The notes beneath the pieces are model-generated. The model was given only the letters and a program-made list of their open reading frames with translations, had not been told where the DNA came from and ran no database searches. From the NCBI GenBank assembly GCA_902381685.1, contig LR698958.1, positions 334,951-398,950 on the forward strand: DNA of 64,000 nucleotides. Reading direction: 5' to 3'. The stretch comes from Lachnospiraceae bacterium (GTDB lineage: Bacteria > Bacillota > Clostridia > Lachnospirales > Lachnospiraceae). Below are positions 34,625-44,884 of the stretch, one piece after another. The first letter of the stretch is position 1; each line of letters begins with the position of its first letter. Both the position numbers and the translations under genes were made by a program.

Positions 34625-35338
34625 CTATATTTTTTCCCTCAAATATCCTAAAATTTTCTTTTCCAGTCGGGATACCTGCACTTGTGAAATGCCCATTGTT
34701 TTTCCTATTTCCGACTGTGTTTTGTTTGCAAAATATCTCATATAAATCAACTGCCGTTCTTCCTTTTTTAACTGTTCCAGCAACTGTTGCAGTAACATAT
34801 GATTTAGTATTTTCTCCTCCTGCTCCTCCTTCTCCTCCAGTTTGTCCATCAACTGAATTTCATTTCCGTCCTTCTGGTAAATCGGTTTATGCAAAGACTC
34901 TACCTCACCGCCGGATTCCAGCGCCAGGGCAAGTTCTTCCTTTTCCACCTCCAGTTTCTCCGCAAGTTCTTCCACTGTGGGCTCTCTGTTTAAACGTTCT
35001 TTCATCTCTTCTTTCGCCAGATAGGCTTTATATGCTAATTCTTTCAGAGAGCGGCTCACTTTTATCATGCCGTCATCTCTCAAAAATCTTTTAATTTCCC
35101 CGGAAATCATCGGAACGGCATAGGTAGAAAATTTTACATCGTAAGACAAATCAAATTTATCAATCGCCTTTAACAGGCCGATGCTTCCAATCTGAAACAA
35201 ATCCTCCGGCTCCGTTCCTCTGCCATAAAAACGTTTGACTACACACCACACAAGCCCCACATTTTCTTCAACTAACTGTGTCCTCGCTTTTTCATCTCCT
35301 TTGTGTGAGCGTTTGATTAAAGCGATTGTGTGTTCCAT
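34625..35338 (-). CDS. sigF: Forespore sigma factor F
   Basis: A 237-residue sigma-70 family factor of the sporulation group. Region 2 includes NVGLVWCVVKRFYGRGTEPEDLFQIG and region 2.4 KFSTYAVPMISGEIKRFLRD (in part). Region 4 ends with a helix-turn-helix, TQSEIGKTMGISQVQVSRLE. It directs the first forespore-specific transcription and is held inactive by SpoIIAB, whose gene overlaps it by 22 bases. Confidence 0.96.
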   Translation of the reverse strand: MEHTIALIKRSHKGDEKARTQLVEENVGLVWCVVKRFYGRGTEPEDLFQIGSIGLLKAIDKFDLSYDVKFSTYAVPMISGEIKRFLRDDGMIKVSRSLKELAYKAYLAKEEMKERLNREPTVEELAEKLEVEKEELALALESGGEVESLHKPIYQKDGNEIQLMDKLEEKEEQEEKILNHMLLQQLLEQLKKEERQLIYMRYFANKTQSEIGKTMGISQVQVSRLEKKILGYLREKI

Positions 35339-35778
35339 GAAGACCTTCCTTTTCCGATTGTTTTTTCCATTTTTACCGTTGTTCCTTCTCCCACTGTGGA
35401 AGAAACTTCCACCTTATCCATAAAAGCCTCCATAAAAGCAAAGCCCATTCCCGACCTTTCCAGTTCAGGCTTCGTCGTAAACAGCGGTTCCATCGCCTTT
35501 TCTACATTTTCAATTCCCTTTCCCCTGTCACGCACTTCCACACAGATTGTCTTTCCTTCCGTACGGCAAAGAATCTCTATTTTATGTATTTCATTTTCGT
35601 ATCCGTGAATGATTGCATTTGTCACCGCCTCGGAAACCGCCGTTTTTACATCGGACACTTCCTCCAGCGTTGGATTTAACTGTGTCATAAAAGATGCCAC
35701 AGCAACTCTCGCAAACCCTTCATTTGATGAACGGCTGTCAAAAATCAGTTCCATTTCATTTGTGTCTTTCATATACAT
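35317..35778 (-). CDS. spoIIAB: Anti-sigma F factor SpoIIAB
   Basis: A 153-residue GHKL-fold kinase. The N-box is VSEAVTNAIIHGYEN; the G1-box is VRDRGKGIENV and a second glycine-rich motif is ERSGMGFAFMEAF. It binds and inhibits sigma F, and phosphorylates SpoIIAA. The first ATG has GAGGAGG only 4 bases away; a second ATG two codons later is spaced at 10, so either may be used. Confidence 0.95.
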   Translation of the reverse strand: MYMKDTNEMELIFDSRSSNEGFARVAVASFMTQLNPTLEEVSDVKTAVSEAVTNAIIHGYENEIHKIEILCRTEGKTICVEVRDRGKGIENVEKAMEPLFTTKPELERSGMGFAFMEAFMDKVEVSSTVGEGTTVKMEKTIGKGRSSWNTQSL

Positions 35779-36086
35779 AGTTCCTCCTCATAAATATGAA
35801 TTATTTTTGTCACTCCGGACATTCGCAAAATCTTCTTCAGTCTTTCATTCGTGTTCATCGCCCATACTTCCCCTCCGAACAGACAAACCTGTTTATATCG
35901 CCCCATAATGACGCCTATCCCCGAACTGTCCATAAAATTAGTGTTCTGAAAATCAAAGAAAATATATTTGATATGATTTTTTTCTACAAGTTGGTCCGAT
36001 AACTTTCGTATCTGTTCCGCATTATGATGATCTAACTCATTTGGAAGACAAATGGTAAGACAATTTTCCTGTATCTGATATTCCAT
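35769..36086 (-). CDS. spoIIAA: Anti-sigma F factor antagonist SpoIIAA
   Basis: A 105-residue STAS-domain protein. The phosphorylated serine lies in NFMDSSGIGVIMGRY (about residues 51-65). Unphosphorylated SpoIIAA displaces sigma F from SpoIIAB. It is the first gene of the spoIIA operon and overlaps spoIIAB by 10 bases. A 15-bp terminator ends just 16 bases before its ATG, which leaves little room for a private promoter. Confidence 0.95.
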   Translation of the reverse strand: MEYQIQENCLTICLPNELDHHNAEQIRKLSDQLVEKNHIKYIFFDFQNTNFMDSSGIGVIMGRYKQVCLFGGEVWAMNTNERLKKILRMSGVTKIIHIYEEELCI

Positions 36087-36101
36087 ATTTTTCCCCTTTC
36101 T

Positions 36102-36142
36102 TAAATAAAAAGACAGAAAAAGGAAATCTTTTTCTGTCTTTT
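36102..36142 (-). terminator. Strong terminator after the TPR protein gene
   Basis: A perfect 15-bp stem (36128-36142 with 36108-36122), 5-base loop, then a T-rich tail on the minus strand. It separates the TPR gene from spoIIAA. Confidence 0.9.
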
Positions 36143-36151
36143 GTAAAATCT

Positions 36152-37501
36152 CTATTCTTCTGTATCCGTACTGCTTTCCCCACTTGTAGCAGTTCCCGTC
36201 AAAGCCTGCTGTGCCTGACTTGCCAATTCTGAATCCGGATATAATTCGGCAACACGTTTGTATGTCGTCTTTGCCTGTTCTGTTTTACCTGCTTTCTCAT
36301 AGGCTTTTGCCAGGTTAAGAAGCGCTTTTCCGTCCTCGTATTTCTCGTCAATTGATGTGACAAATTCCAATGCGGTTACGGCTGTCGTATAGTTTTTCAC
36401 CTCATAATTTCTTATGGCAAGGCGATATTTCTTCGCACAGAGCGGCGAAACGTATTCGTCATAAATTTTGTCGTATACGGCAACTCCCGTGTCGCCAAGA
36501 GAATCTTTCTTTACCGCTTTCAATTCCTTGGCAAGCGACTCTTTATTATATCCTGATGTCTTACTGTGTTCGTAAACGCTGAGCAACGCCTCATAACTTG
36601 TCTTTGTTGCCTCTGCAGTGGCCTGCGCCTCTTCCGTTTTCTTTGTTGTATCCTTGTATCCTTCTATCTCTTTTTTCAGCGCGCTGATTTCCGCATTTTT
36701 TCCGGAAATCTGGTCACTGTATTTGACAATCTCCTTATTCAGCTTATTCGTCTTAATCTGATTTGTTGTCGGAACAATCAAAAACCATACAACCGCCGCC
36801 CCTACAACAATTCCGATAAAGATATTGATAATGGTAGACATTGCCCCGTTATCTTTCACTCCCGCTGCCGCCGGCTGAATAATCGTCTCATTACCCAGAT
36901 TATAGGTAACTGTCTGGTCTTTCTCTTCCTGTTCTTTCTTAACCGCTTTTTTGCTGCTGATTTTTGACAGTTCGTGCAGATATCTAAGCGTCACTTCATT
37001 CGTTGTGTCAATTCTGTGGGCTCTTTTTAGAACCTGCCTTGCCTTTGCATACTGCTCTGTCTGTAAATATAACAATGCTAAAAGTTGAAGCGCCTTTAAG
37101 AATGTCGGGTGTGCAGCCACTACCTTTTTCAACTGAATCAAAGCCAAATCTTCTCCGTCCTGAAGACAGTAACTTAAACATTGATTATATTTTTTAATCG
37201 CATTGTTTATTGTATCCAGTTCGCCTGCAGACTCCTGCACTTTTTTAATGTAGTAATTCGCAATGTTCTCATGATTTTTAAAGTTCTTGCTGATAATCCA
37301 CTCTACAAGCGCCTCTGCGATTTCTCCTTTTGCGTAGCATACAAGACCTAAAAGGTTCCTTGCCGCAACATTCTCCCGGTTGTATTGTAAACTTTTTCTC
37401 AATGATACCGTCGCCCCGGACAGATCATGAATTTTCGCTTTTGCCAATCCATCATTATACCAATAATTCGATTGATAGATAAGTTTCTTTGTATATTCCA
37501 C
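36152..37501 (-). CDS. Membrane-anchored TPR-repeat protein
   Basis: A 449-residue protein of unknown specific role. TPR-like helical repeats fill residues ~5-180 (LSGATVSLRKSL, ARNLLGLVCYAKGEIAEAL). One membrane helix follows at ~225-245 (IINIFIGIVVGAAVVWFLI), then a coiled coil (~255-315), then more TPRs near the C-terminus (AYEKAGKTEQAKTTYKRVAELYPDSE in two halves). The tail is Thr/Ser/Glu-rich. The layout suggests a scaffold linking cytoplasmic and extracytoplasmic TPR domains. It occupies the position held by dacF upstream of spoIIA in Bacillus. Confidence 0.85.
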   Translation of the reverse strand: MEYTKKLIYQSNYWYNDGLAKAKIHDLSGATVSLRKSLQYNRENVAARNLLGLVCYAKGEIAEALVEWIISKNFKNHENIANYYIKKVQESAGELDTINNAIKKYNQCLSYCLQDGEDLALIQLKKVVAAHPTFLKALQLLALLYLQTEQYAKARQVLKRAHRIDTTNEVTLRYLHELSKISSKKAVKKEQEEKDQTVTYNLGNETIIQPAAAGVKDNGAMSTIINIFIGIVVGAAVVWFLIVPTTNQIKTNKLNKEIVKYSDQISGKNAEISALKKEIEGYKDTTKKTEEAQATAEATKTSYEALLSVYEHSKTSGYNKESLAKELKAVKKDSLGDTGVAVYDKIYDEYVSPLCAKKYRLAIRNYEVKNYTTAVTALEFVTSIDEKYEDGKALLNLAKAYEKAGKTEQAKTTYKRVAELYPDSELASQAQQALTGTATSGESSTDTEE

Positions 37502-37523
37502 CTTGTTTCTCCCCGCAATCTTT

Positions 37524-37661
37524 CTACTTTGTTTGCTGCTGCATCATTTCACGCAAAATATCCGTCATGTCTGTTAAGTCTTCCTGATATACCGCGTCTT
37601 CAATCTGCTCTACTTCTAAACTGGGTTTAAACTTCTTAATTTCTTCTTCAAAATTTAACAT
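37524..37661 (-). CDS. 45-residue acidic small protein
   Basis: A short frame with ATG at 37661 and GGGAGG 8 bases upstream. The stop is at 37524, 22 bases before the TPR gene. The product is soluble, acidic and predicted helical (MLNFEEEIKKFKPSLEVEQI at the N-terminus, LREMMQQQTK at the end). It overlaps the 3' end of folC by 14 bases and is placed between folC and the TPR gene on the same strand. I do not know its function. The strong ribosome-binding site and lack of overlap with another coding frame over most of its length support it. Confidence 0.7.
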   Translation of the reverse strand: MLNFEEEIKKFKPSLEVEQIEDAVYQEDLTDMTDILREMMQQQTK

Positions 37662-38946
37662 CTTTTCTTCCTCCCTGTAATTCTTTTAACTTCCCTGCCA
37701 AATAAAGCGAGCCAAGGCAATACACTTTGCCCTCTTCACCTTTCTTTTCCACTGCACATGACAATGCTTTCAAAAGGTCCGGCTCCACAATTACTTCTGA
37801 CTTTACATATTTTCTAAATACCTCAGCCAACTGTTCCGGCTCTTCTCCTCGCGTGTCCGGAATCTCTGTGATAATATAACACTCCGCTTTCATATGTAAA
37901 CAGAGATATTGTATCATCTTTTCATAGTCTTTATCCGAAACTGACGAAAAAAGAATAACATTCTTTGTATCTTTCATCTGTTTTACACTTTTGACAAACG
38001 CTTCCACCGCACCTATATTATGCGCTCCGTCCACCACAATTCCCGGCATGATTTCTTCCATTCTGCCCTGCCAGACTACATTTGCCAGCGCTCTCCTCCA
38101 TAGAGACATATCCTCTTTCTCCGGGAAAAGATATTCCAGCGCTTTTATGGCAAGCATGGCATTCTCCACCTGATAAACTCCGCTGTTGTGCAATTTCCAC
38201 GTAACATACTTATCATACGCATTCACTGAAAAAAAATCAATATATTTATCCGTACTTTCTATAATTTCGTACGCATTTTTCGAGATTTTTATACATGGAG
38301 AATGAAGTTTTTCCGCCCTTTTTTCAATAACATGGGTATATTCTCTGTCCCCCATGCATACTACGGGAATTCCTTCCTTTATAATGCCCGCCTTCTCTGC
38401 TGCAATTTTTTCAATGGTATCTCCCAATATATCCGTATGATCCAATGTAATTGATGTGATGACAGTCATAATCGGGTGCTGTATTGAGTTGGTCGCATCG
38501 AGTCTTCCGCCAAGCCCCGTCTCCAAAATAATGTATTCCACATCGGCCTCGGAAAAAGCATACATTCCCATGCCAAAAAGGAATTCAAAATAAGAAGGGT
38601 GGGCAATCCCGTCCTTTTTCATCTCTTTTATTGTATCCATCACAAAATGAAATGCCTTCAGAAATTTTTCGTCAGAGATTTCCTCTCCCTGTATAACGAT
38701 TCTTTCATTGATTTTTTCCAGATGAGGAGAAATGAACATTCCGGTTTTCTTACCGTCAGCCAACAGCATTGCCTGTAAATAAGCACATACCGAACCTTTT
38801 CCATTTGTCCCTGCCACATGAATTATTTTTTTGTTTTTCTCCGGATTTCCTAAACGCACAAGGAATTCTCTGGTATGTTCCAGAGAATTCTTTGTCGTAA
38901 ATTTAGGAAGATCCGCAATGTATGCCTCCGCCTGTACCTTATTCAT
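37648..38946 (-). CDS. folC: Folylpolyglutamate synthase / dihydrofolate synthase
   Basis: A 432-residue Mur-ligase-like enzyme that adds glutamate to folates. The P-loop is HVAGTNGKGSVCAYL, followed by TGMFISPHLEKINERI, VLETGLGGRLDATN-like ILETGLGGRLDATNS, and ITLDHTDILGDTIEKIAAEK. VVDGAHNIGAVEAF lies in the C-terminal domain. I chose the start at 38946, which overlaps the end of the upstream gene by 8 bases; the open frame extends further but encodes a basic stretch antisense in style to a shadow frame. Confidence 0.93.
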   Translation of the reverse strand: MNKVQAEAYIADLPKFTTKNSLEHTREFLVRLGNPEKNKKIIHVAGTNGKGSVCAYLQAMLLADGKKTGMFISPHLEKINERIVIQGEEISDEKFLKAFHFVMDTIKEMKKDGIAHPSYFEFLFGMGMYAFSEADVEYIILETGLGGRLDATNSIQHPIMTVITSITLDHTDILGDTIEKIAAEKAGIIKEGIPVVCMGDREYTHVIEKRAEKLHSPCIKISKNAYEIIESTDKYIDFFSVNAYDKYVTWKLHNSGVYQVENAMLAIKALEYLFPEKEDMSLWRRALANVVWQGRMEEIMPGIVVDGAHNIGAVEAFVKSVKQMKDTKNVILFSSVSDKDYEKMIQYLCLHMKAECYIITEIPDTRGEEPEQLAEVFRKYVKSEVIVEPDLLKALSCAVEKKGEEGKVYCLGSLYLAGKLKELQGGRKDVKF

Positions 38947-41116
38947 TTGCCTGCGCCTCTGTTTTCTGTGCTTCTGCTTCCTGTGTTTCTTTTGCCTTCC
39001 ACTCTTCCGGAGTAAGTAATTTGCCGTCATAATATACATATTCTGCTGATTCCCTGAAAATTCTTTCACTTGAACCAACCTGACATACTTTTATTTTATC
39101 TCCGTTTTTTAACTTCGTTTCTTTTAAATCAATTCTTGTATTGTTCAGGAAAGTGGCGTCCTGTTTATCGTCATTGATATATACTTTACTGTTCTTCGTA
39201 AAGTTTTCTCCGTACAGACTGTAAGTATCCTCCACCTGCTGCACAATGCCGGTCAGCGTAACATCTAAAATTCCCATCTGCATATATCCTGTTTTTACAG
39301 GATTCTTATCTTTTCCGCCATATACATACTGCTCCCCGTATAACATGTCATACTGCAGTAATTCCAAGTCTGCCAGATAATTTTTAGTTTTTCTTCTGTT
39401 CTGGTGGTAGTTAAACACGGTTCCCGAATGAATGTCGAGACGATCAAAAACATCTGCCATTGCCTGATATGCGGCTATATTTTCATCTTGTTTCGGCAAT
39501 CCGATATTATCCCAAATAACATAATTTGTATTGTACAGATAACGCCCTTTTAAATCTTTCGCTTCCAGTCCCATTGTCGGCAGATGGTCTCCGTAGAGTA
39601 CCAGTACAGTCGGCTCGTCTCTGTCCTTCAGCATCTGAATCAAGTCACCGATAAATTGGTCTGTCTCATACAACTGGTTTACATAATATTCCCATGCATT
39701 CGTTCTTCCTTCGTCCTCAATTCCGGTAACTCTTATGCGGGGATTTTCAATTTTCTTTTCTTCCGGATAATCTCCGTGTCCCTGTACCGTAATACCGAAC
39801 ACAAAATCCTGCTGCTCTGTGGAGTCCATCGCATTTTTAATATGCTGTGTCAATACACTGTCTTTTGCCCAGCCGTTTTCCGTCAACTGTAAAATGTTCA
39901 TAAATTCTTTACTTGTATAACTGTCAAATCCGATATTGTTAAAGACGTCCGCACGGCTGTAGAAGTTTCCTCCATTATTATGCAGTGCATGCGCCCCGTA
40001 TCCGAATTTTTTCAGCGCTGTCGCGGCACTTTCCGCCTGTGTCTTCTTCAAAATCGTTTTGTACGGATATTCACCCGGTCCGAAATAGCGCATACTCATT
40101 CCGGTCAATACCTCAAACTCTGTGTTTGCCGTTCCCGCTCCCACAGACGGTACTTTAAAGTATCCCGATGAATACTGTTCTGATAATTTTCTGAAGTTTG
40201 GAATCGGATCCTGAGACGTTTTGAAAAATTCCACTTCATACGGATCGAAGAAAGATTCCAACTGAATAAACAGAATGTTCGGCATCTCTTTTCTTCCCGT
40301 TTTTGACTCTGTAATCGCTCCGTTATCTGTGATTTTATTCATCGTCTCTTCACTGTATCCGTTTGGCTCCTCAATTCCCGTGTTAAATACACTGGCAGAA
40401 AAACAGTATGGAAAACCGTAATCTTCATAAGCAAATGCAATATTTCCAAAATAATTTGAAACGACACGTTTATCAATTGCCAGATTCGTCAGAAGACCAA
40501 CTGTTCCAAACGCGGCGACTATTGCGATAAGAGCAGGGATACGGTGCATTTTCCCCGTATACTGCCCTCCTCTTTTCCACATGGAAATAAGCCAGATGAC
40601 AACGGCAACAATGCCTATTGCCAGCATAATCCCTTCAAATCCGGTGAAATACTTATCAAAAAGCGTCACGGCGTCTCCCGCTACTTTCAAATCCTGTGCA
40701 TTAAACGGAGTAACTCGAATCAACAGCATATAACCGTTCGTAATTCCAAGGCCAAGCCAAAATACACTCAGCAAAATTCTTGTAAACACACGGCGTTTTA
40801 CAAGATATGCAAGTAAAAACGTAATAAAAATCAAATAGGCATTAAATAAAAATGTCCACGGAGATTCTATCATGTAGTCCCACGCTTTAAACAGCGAGTG
40901 TCTTGAAATTGCCTCTATCGTGAGGTTTAAAACACACGCATACAGTACATGAAATACAAGAGAAAACTGATTCATTACCTTGTACACCGGTTTCATTTTC
41001 TGTGCGAACGCACTGTTTCTTCTTTTCTCAAGAATAGCCTGCCGCCGTTCTTTCCGGGCTTTCCAATATGCTTTTATGTCTTCTTTCTTTATTTTTTTAA
41101 ACTGTATATGCTTCAT
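38939..41116 (-). CDS. LTA synthase family sulfatase-fold membrane protein
   Basis: A 725-residue protein. Five membrane helices lie within residues ~45-225, followed by an extracytoplasmic alkaline-phosphatase-fold domain (~285-610). Metal and active-site regions are NILFIQLESFFDP, the catalytic Thr in GAGTANTEFEVLTGMS, and VLVLYGDHLPTMG. This is the LtaS/phosphoglycerol transferase architecture. The extra C-terminal ~100 residues (TGIVQQVEDTYSLYGENF) look beta-rich and IPT-like, ending in a charged tail. It may polymerise or decorate lipoteichoic acid-like glycolipids; the true substrate is unknown. Confidence 0.88.
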   Translation of the reverse strand: MKHIQFKKIKKEDIKAYWKARKERRQAILEKRRNSAFAQKMKPVYKVMNQFSLVFHVLYACVLNLTIEAISRHSLFKAWDYMIESPWTFLFNAYLIFITFLLAYLVKRRVFTRILLSVFWLGLGITNGYMLLIRVTPFNAQDLKVAGDAVTLFDKYFTGFEGIMLAIGIVAVVIWLISMWKRGGQYTGKMHRIPALIAIVAAFGTVGLLTNLAIDKRVVSNYFGNIAFAYEDYGFPYCFSASVFNTGIEEPNGYSEETMNKITDNGAITESKTGRKEMPNILFIQLESFFDPYEVEFFKTSQDPIPNFRKLSEQYSSGYFKVPSVGAGTANTEFEVLTGMSMRYFGPGEYPYKTILKKTQAESAATALKKFGYGAHALHNNGGNFYSRADVFNNIGFDSYTSKEFMNILQLTENGWAKDSVLTQHIKNAMDSTEQQDFVFGITVQGHGDYPEEKKIENPRIRVTGIEDEGRTNAWEYYVNQLYETDQFIGDLIQMLKDRDEPTVLVLYGDHLPTMGLEAKDLKGRYLYNTNYVIWDNIGLPKQDENIAAYQAMADVFDRLDIHSGTVFNYHQNRRKTKNYLADLELLQYDMLYGEQYVYGGKDKNPVKTGYMQMGILDVTLTGIVQQVEDTYSLYGENFTKNSKVYINDDKQDATFLNNTRIDLKETKLKNGDKIKVCQVGSSERIFRESAEYVYYDGKLLTPEEWKAKETQEAEAQKTEAQANE

Positions 41117-41150
41117 TTATAAACCTCTCTTAAAACTTGCACGGACAGTA

Positions 41151-43799
41151 TTATTTTTTAAGTCCTGCCAATCTTTCTTTTACCTGTTCCATCATCTGTG
41201 TATATTTTTCCAGTTTAGCTTTTTCTTCGTTGATTTTTGCCTCAGGCGCTTTGCTGATGAATTTTTCATTGCTCAACATACCGTTTACACGGGCAAGTTC
41301 TTTTTCCAAACGTTTCTCTTCTTTTGTTAAACGCTCAATTTCCTGCTCAAAATCAACAAGTTCGGCAAGCGGCAAATATACAACCGCATCTGTGACAACA
41401 ACAGAAACCGCATCTTCCGCAATACCTTCTTTTGTTTTCTGAATAACAATTTCACTTGCATTCATTAAAGAAGCGCAGGAAACTTTGATTTCTTCAAAGC
41501 CTTCGCAAAGTTCCCCGTTTTCACAAACAACAAATGCTTTTGCTTTTCTGCTTGGAGCAACATTCATCTCCGCACGGACATTACGCACACCGCGGATAAC
41601 TTCTTTCATATGCTCTAAAACATTTTCTTCTTTTACATAGTTCCATTCTTCTTTATATTCAGGCCATGAAGACATCATAAGAGACTCTTCCTCCGGAACT
41701 AAAGCACTGTAAATTTCTTCCGAAACAAACGGCATATAAGGGTGCAGCATCTTTAATCCGTTCGCCAAAACTGTTTTCAATGTCCACAATGCGGCATTTG
41801 CAGATACTGCGTCATCATCAGCATGATAAATACGGTATTTTGCCAATTCAATGTACCAGTCACAGAATTCGTCCCAGATAAAGTCGTATACTTTCTGTAA
41901 AGCAATACCCAGTTCAAATTTATCCATGTTTTCCGTTACATCTTTTGCAAGTGTATTTACTTTTGATAAAATCCATTTATCTGTCGCTGTCAAATCGCTT
42001 TCTGACGGAGTTGTAATTTCTTTTTCTTCCATATTCATCATAATGAAACGGGAAGCATTCCATACTTTATTGGCAAAGTTTCTGTTTGCCTCAACTCTTT
42101 CGTCATAGAAACGCATATCATTTCCCGGCGCATTTCCCGTTACAAGCGTCATACGAAGAGCGTCCGCACCGTACTGTTCGATAATTTCTAATGGATCAAT
42201 ACCGTTTCCTAATGATTTACTCATCTTGCGTCCCTGTGAGTCACGCACAAGTCCGTGAATAAACACAGTGTGGAACGGTGATTTTCCTGTGTGGGCAAAT
42301 CCCGAGAATACCATACGGATTACCCAGAAGAAGATAATATCATATCCTGTTACAAGTACGTCCGTCGGATAGAAATAGTCTAATTCTTCCGTGCTGTCCG
42401 GCCAGCCGAGTGTCGAAAATGGCCATAACGCTGAACTGAACCATGTATCCAGTGTATCTTCGTCCTGTGTAAAATGTGTACAGCCACAGTGTTCACATTT
42501 TTCCGGCATCTCTCTTGCCACTACAAACTCACCGCATTCGTCACAGTAATATGCAGGAATTCTGTGTCCCCACCAAATCTGTCTTGAGATACACCAGTCA
42601 CGAATATTTTCTAACCAGTGTAAATAAGTCTTGTTGAATCTTTCCGGAACGAATTTTAACTCACCTGTTTTTAATGCGTTGATTGCCGGTTTTGCCAACT
42701 CTTCCATTTTTACAAACCACTGTTGTTTAATCAACGGCTCTACAGTTGTATGACAGCGGTCATGTGTACCTACATTGTGTGTATGTTCTTCGATTTTTAC
42801 GAGGTAACCCTCTGCTTCCAAATCTGCCACAATCGCTTTTCTCGCCTCGTAGCGTTCCATACCTGCGTATTTTCCGCCGTGTTCATTGATTGTCGCATCA
42901 TCATTCATAATATTGATTTCCGGAAGGTTGTGACGTTTTCCTACCTCAAAGTCGTTCGGGTCGTGCGCAGGTGTAATTTTTACCGCACCTGTTCCAAACT
43001 CTTTATCTACATAATAGTCTGCCACAATAGGAATCTCCCTGTTCACCAACGGAAGTATAACATTCTTTCCTACGATGTCTTTATATCTCTCATCGTCAGG
43101 GTGTACCGCAATCGCCGTATCCCCAAGCATTGTTTCAGGACGTGTTGTGGCAATTTCAAGGAAACGGTCTGTACCTGCAATCGGATATTTAATGTGCCAG
43201 AAATGTCCTGCCTGTTCCTCATGCTCTACTTCCGCATCTGAAAGGGAAGTTTTACATACCGGACACCAGTTAATAATTCTTGATCCCTTATAGATATAAC
43301 CTTCCTCATATAACTTAATAAATACTTCTTCCACCGCTTTTGAACAGCCTTCGTCCATTGTAAAACGTTCTCTGTCCCAGTCACATGATGTTCCCAGTTT
43401 CTTTAACTGAGATGTGATCGTTCCGCCGTACTCTTCTTTCCATTCCCATGTTCTTTTTAAGAAACCTTCACGTCCAAGTTCTTTCTTGTCGATTCCCTCC
43501 TCTTTCAACTGATTTGTTACTTTTACCTCAGTGGAAATGGCAGCATGGTCCGTTCCCGGAATCCAAAGGGCGTTGTATCCCTGCATTCTCTTATAACGAA
43601 TCAGAATATCCTGAAGGGTGTTATCTAACGCATGCCCCATGTGAAGTTTACCCGTGATGTTCGGCGGCGGCATAACAATTGTAAACGGCTTTCTGCTTCT
43701 GTCTACCTCAGCATGAAAATATTTATTCTCACACCATTTTTCATATAATTTTGTTTCAATCTCTTTCGGATTGTATGTTTTCTCTAATTTTTTACTCAT
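41151..43799 (-). CDS. valS: Valyl-tRNA synthetase
   Basis: An 882-residue class I synthetase. The HIGH motif is [16 protein letters not shown] and the KMSKS motif is [14 protein letters not shown]. An editing domain lies around residues 200-350 ([20 protein letters not shown]). A zinc-binding CDECGEF...CEHCGC segment is present. The C-terminal ~70 residues form the ValS tRNA-binding coiled coil ([20 protein letters not shown]). GGAGG precedes the ATG, and a T-box leader lies upstream. Confidence 0.97.
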   Translation of the reverse strand: MSKKLEKTYNPKEIETKLYEKWCENKYFHAEVDRSRKPFTIVMPPPNITGKLHMGHALDNTLQDILIRYKRMQGYNALWIPGTDHAAISTEVKVTNQLKEEGIDKKELGREGFLKRTWEWKEEYGGTITSQLKKLGTSCDWDRERFTMDEGCSKAVEEVFIKLYEEGYIYKGSRIINWCPVCKTSLSDAEVEHEEQAGHFWHIKYPIAGTDRFLEIATTRPETMLGDTAIAVHPDDERYKDIVGKNVILPLVNREIPIVADYYVDKEFGTGAVKITPAHDPNDFEVGKRHNLPEINIMNDDATINEHGGKYAGMERYEARKAIVADLEAEGYLVKIEEHTHNVGTHDRCHTTVEPLIKQQWFVKMEELAKPAINALKTGELKFVPERFNKTYLHWLENIRDWCISRQIWWGHRIPAYYCDECGEFVVAREMPEKCEHCGCTHFTQDEDTLDTWFSSALWPFSTLGWPDSTEELDYFYPTDVLVTGYDIIFFWVIRMVFSGFAHTGKSPFHTVFIHGLVRDSQGRKMSKSLGNGIDPLEIIEQYGADALRMTLVTGNAPGNDMRFYDERVEANRNFANKVWNASRFIMMNMEEKEITTPSESDLTATDKWILSKVNTLAKDVTENMDKFELGIALQKVYDFIWDEFCDWYIELAKYRIYHADDDAVSANAALWTLKTVLANGLKMLHPYMPFVSEEIYSALVPEEESLMMSSWPEYKEEWNYVKEENVLEHMKEVIRGVRNVRAEMNVAPSRKAKAFVVCENGELCEGFEEIKVSCASLMNASEIVIQKTKEGIAEDAVSVVVTDAVVYLPLAELVDFEQEIERLTKEEKRLEKELARVNGMLSNEKFISKAPEAKINEEKAKLEKYTQMMEQVKERLAGLKK

Positions 43800-43850
43800 T
43801 TTTTCCTCCTGTTTTCCCTCATCAGTACATTTTTTGTTTCTTAAGGTAAT

Positions 43851-44105
43851 AAAAAAAACCCTCTACATAAAAATGTAAAGGGCGAATTATCGCGGTACCA
43901 CCTTTGTTATATATACAATAACCGTACATATATCTCTAAGTTTCTTAACGTGAACTACCCGTGATACCCTACTGCCCTGTTCAGATACCCAGCTCCAAAG
44001 CTACCTTCTATACCTTCTTCTTGCAACTGCCTCTCAGCCTATGAGCAGTTTTCTCTTTCAAGGAACAATATATACTCTTCTTTCTCATCGCCTTTAAATG
44101 TCATT
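43851..44105 (-). promoter_or_regulatory. T-box riboswitch leader of valS
   Basis: This ~390-bp gap between valS and lrgB holds the valS leader. The T-box core AAAGGTGGTACCGCG is read on the minus strand at 43905-43891. It is followed by a terminator with stem 43873-43882 and 43859-43868 and a T-run at 43858-43851. Upstream, 43910-44100 can form the long stem I with GATGAGAAAGAAGAG near its base. Uncharged tRNA-Val should stabilise the antiterminator and turn on valS. I could not fix the specifier codon with confidence. Confidence 0.92.
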
Positions 44106-44115
44106 ACTGTTGATT

Positions 44116-44145
44116 ATCATATCCCCCAAAGCCCCTGTTTGTCAA
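44116..44145 (-). promoter_or_regulatory. Promoter of the valS T-box transcript
   Basis: On the minus strand TTGACA (44145-44140), an 18-base spacer, then TATGAT (44121-44116), just ahead of the T-box leader. Confidence 0.8.
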
Positions 44146-44191
44146 GAACTTCATAAATTCTTTAGAATTTTAAACTGTGGACGCAATTCTC

Positions 44192-44884
44192 CTATAAAAA
44201 CATTGCAAAAACTGACGCTCCAACCACCGTAATCAAGCCTGAAACGACGATGGAAAGACTGCTCATTGCACCTTCCACCTCTCCAAGTTCCAATGCTTTT
44301 GCCGTTCCGATGGCATGGGCAGACGTCCCAAGCGCAAGCCCCACCGCTATCGGCTCATAAATTTTAAACAGTTTACAGACCGACTGTCCAATCACATTTC
44401 CAAGTACTCCTGTCACAATGATAACCGCAACCGTGATTGTCGTAATGCCGCCAAGTTCATCGGACACTCCCATTCCAATGGCAGTTGTAATGGACTTCGG
44501 CAATAAAGTAACATATTCTCTGTGGGACAGTCCGAACAACCATGCCATCGCCAGCACACTTAAAAGGCTTGAAAGCACACCGGACAAAATTCCCAGAAAA
44601 ACGGCAAGTCCGTTCTTTTTTAACAGGGTAATCTTCTGATACAGCGGAATTGCAAGCGCCACAGTGGCGGGGGTTAAAAGATAACTTAAATATTTTGCCG
44701 TTTGATTATACATATCATAATCAATATCAAACAGAATAAGAAATCCGACAACAAATAGAATAGAAACCAGCAGCGGATTTAAAATTCCCCATTTTAACTT
44801 TTTCTTCAGAAACAATCCTATCCCGTAACTGACAATACTGATTGTCACTCCAAAATAAACAGATTCTGTCAGCAATTCTTTCAT
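44192..44884 (-). CDS. lrgB: LrgB/CidB family membrane protein
   Basis: A 230-residue membrane protein with about seven helices. The start at 44884 overlaps the stop of lrgA (ATGA). Family motifs include [30 protein letters not shown] and [17 protein letters not shown]. It partners LrgA. The pair is discussed in the literature as holin-like regulators of murein hydrolase activity and, more recently, as pyruvate or glycolate transporters. The molecular role here is open. Confidence 0.93.
   Translation of the reverse strand: MKELLTESVYFGVTISIVSYGIGLFLKKKLKWGILNPLLVSILFVVGFLILFDIDYDMYNQTAKYLSYLLTPATVALAIPLYQKITLLKKNGLAVFLGILSGVLSSLLSVLAMAWLFGLSHREYVTLLPKSITTAIGMGVSDELGGITTITVAVIIVTGVLGNVIGQSVCKLFKIYEPIAVGLALGTSAHAIGTAKALELGEVEGAMSSLSIVVSGLITVVGASVFAMFL

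Noticed and set aside
36150..36190. Candidate sigma-H promoter for spoIIAA at the end of the TPR gene
   Set aside because: A GAAT-like -10 can be found, but the -35 fits poorly, so I did not annotate it.
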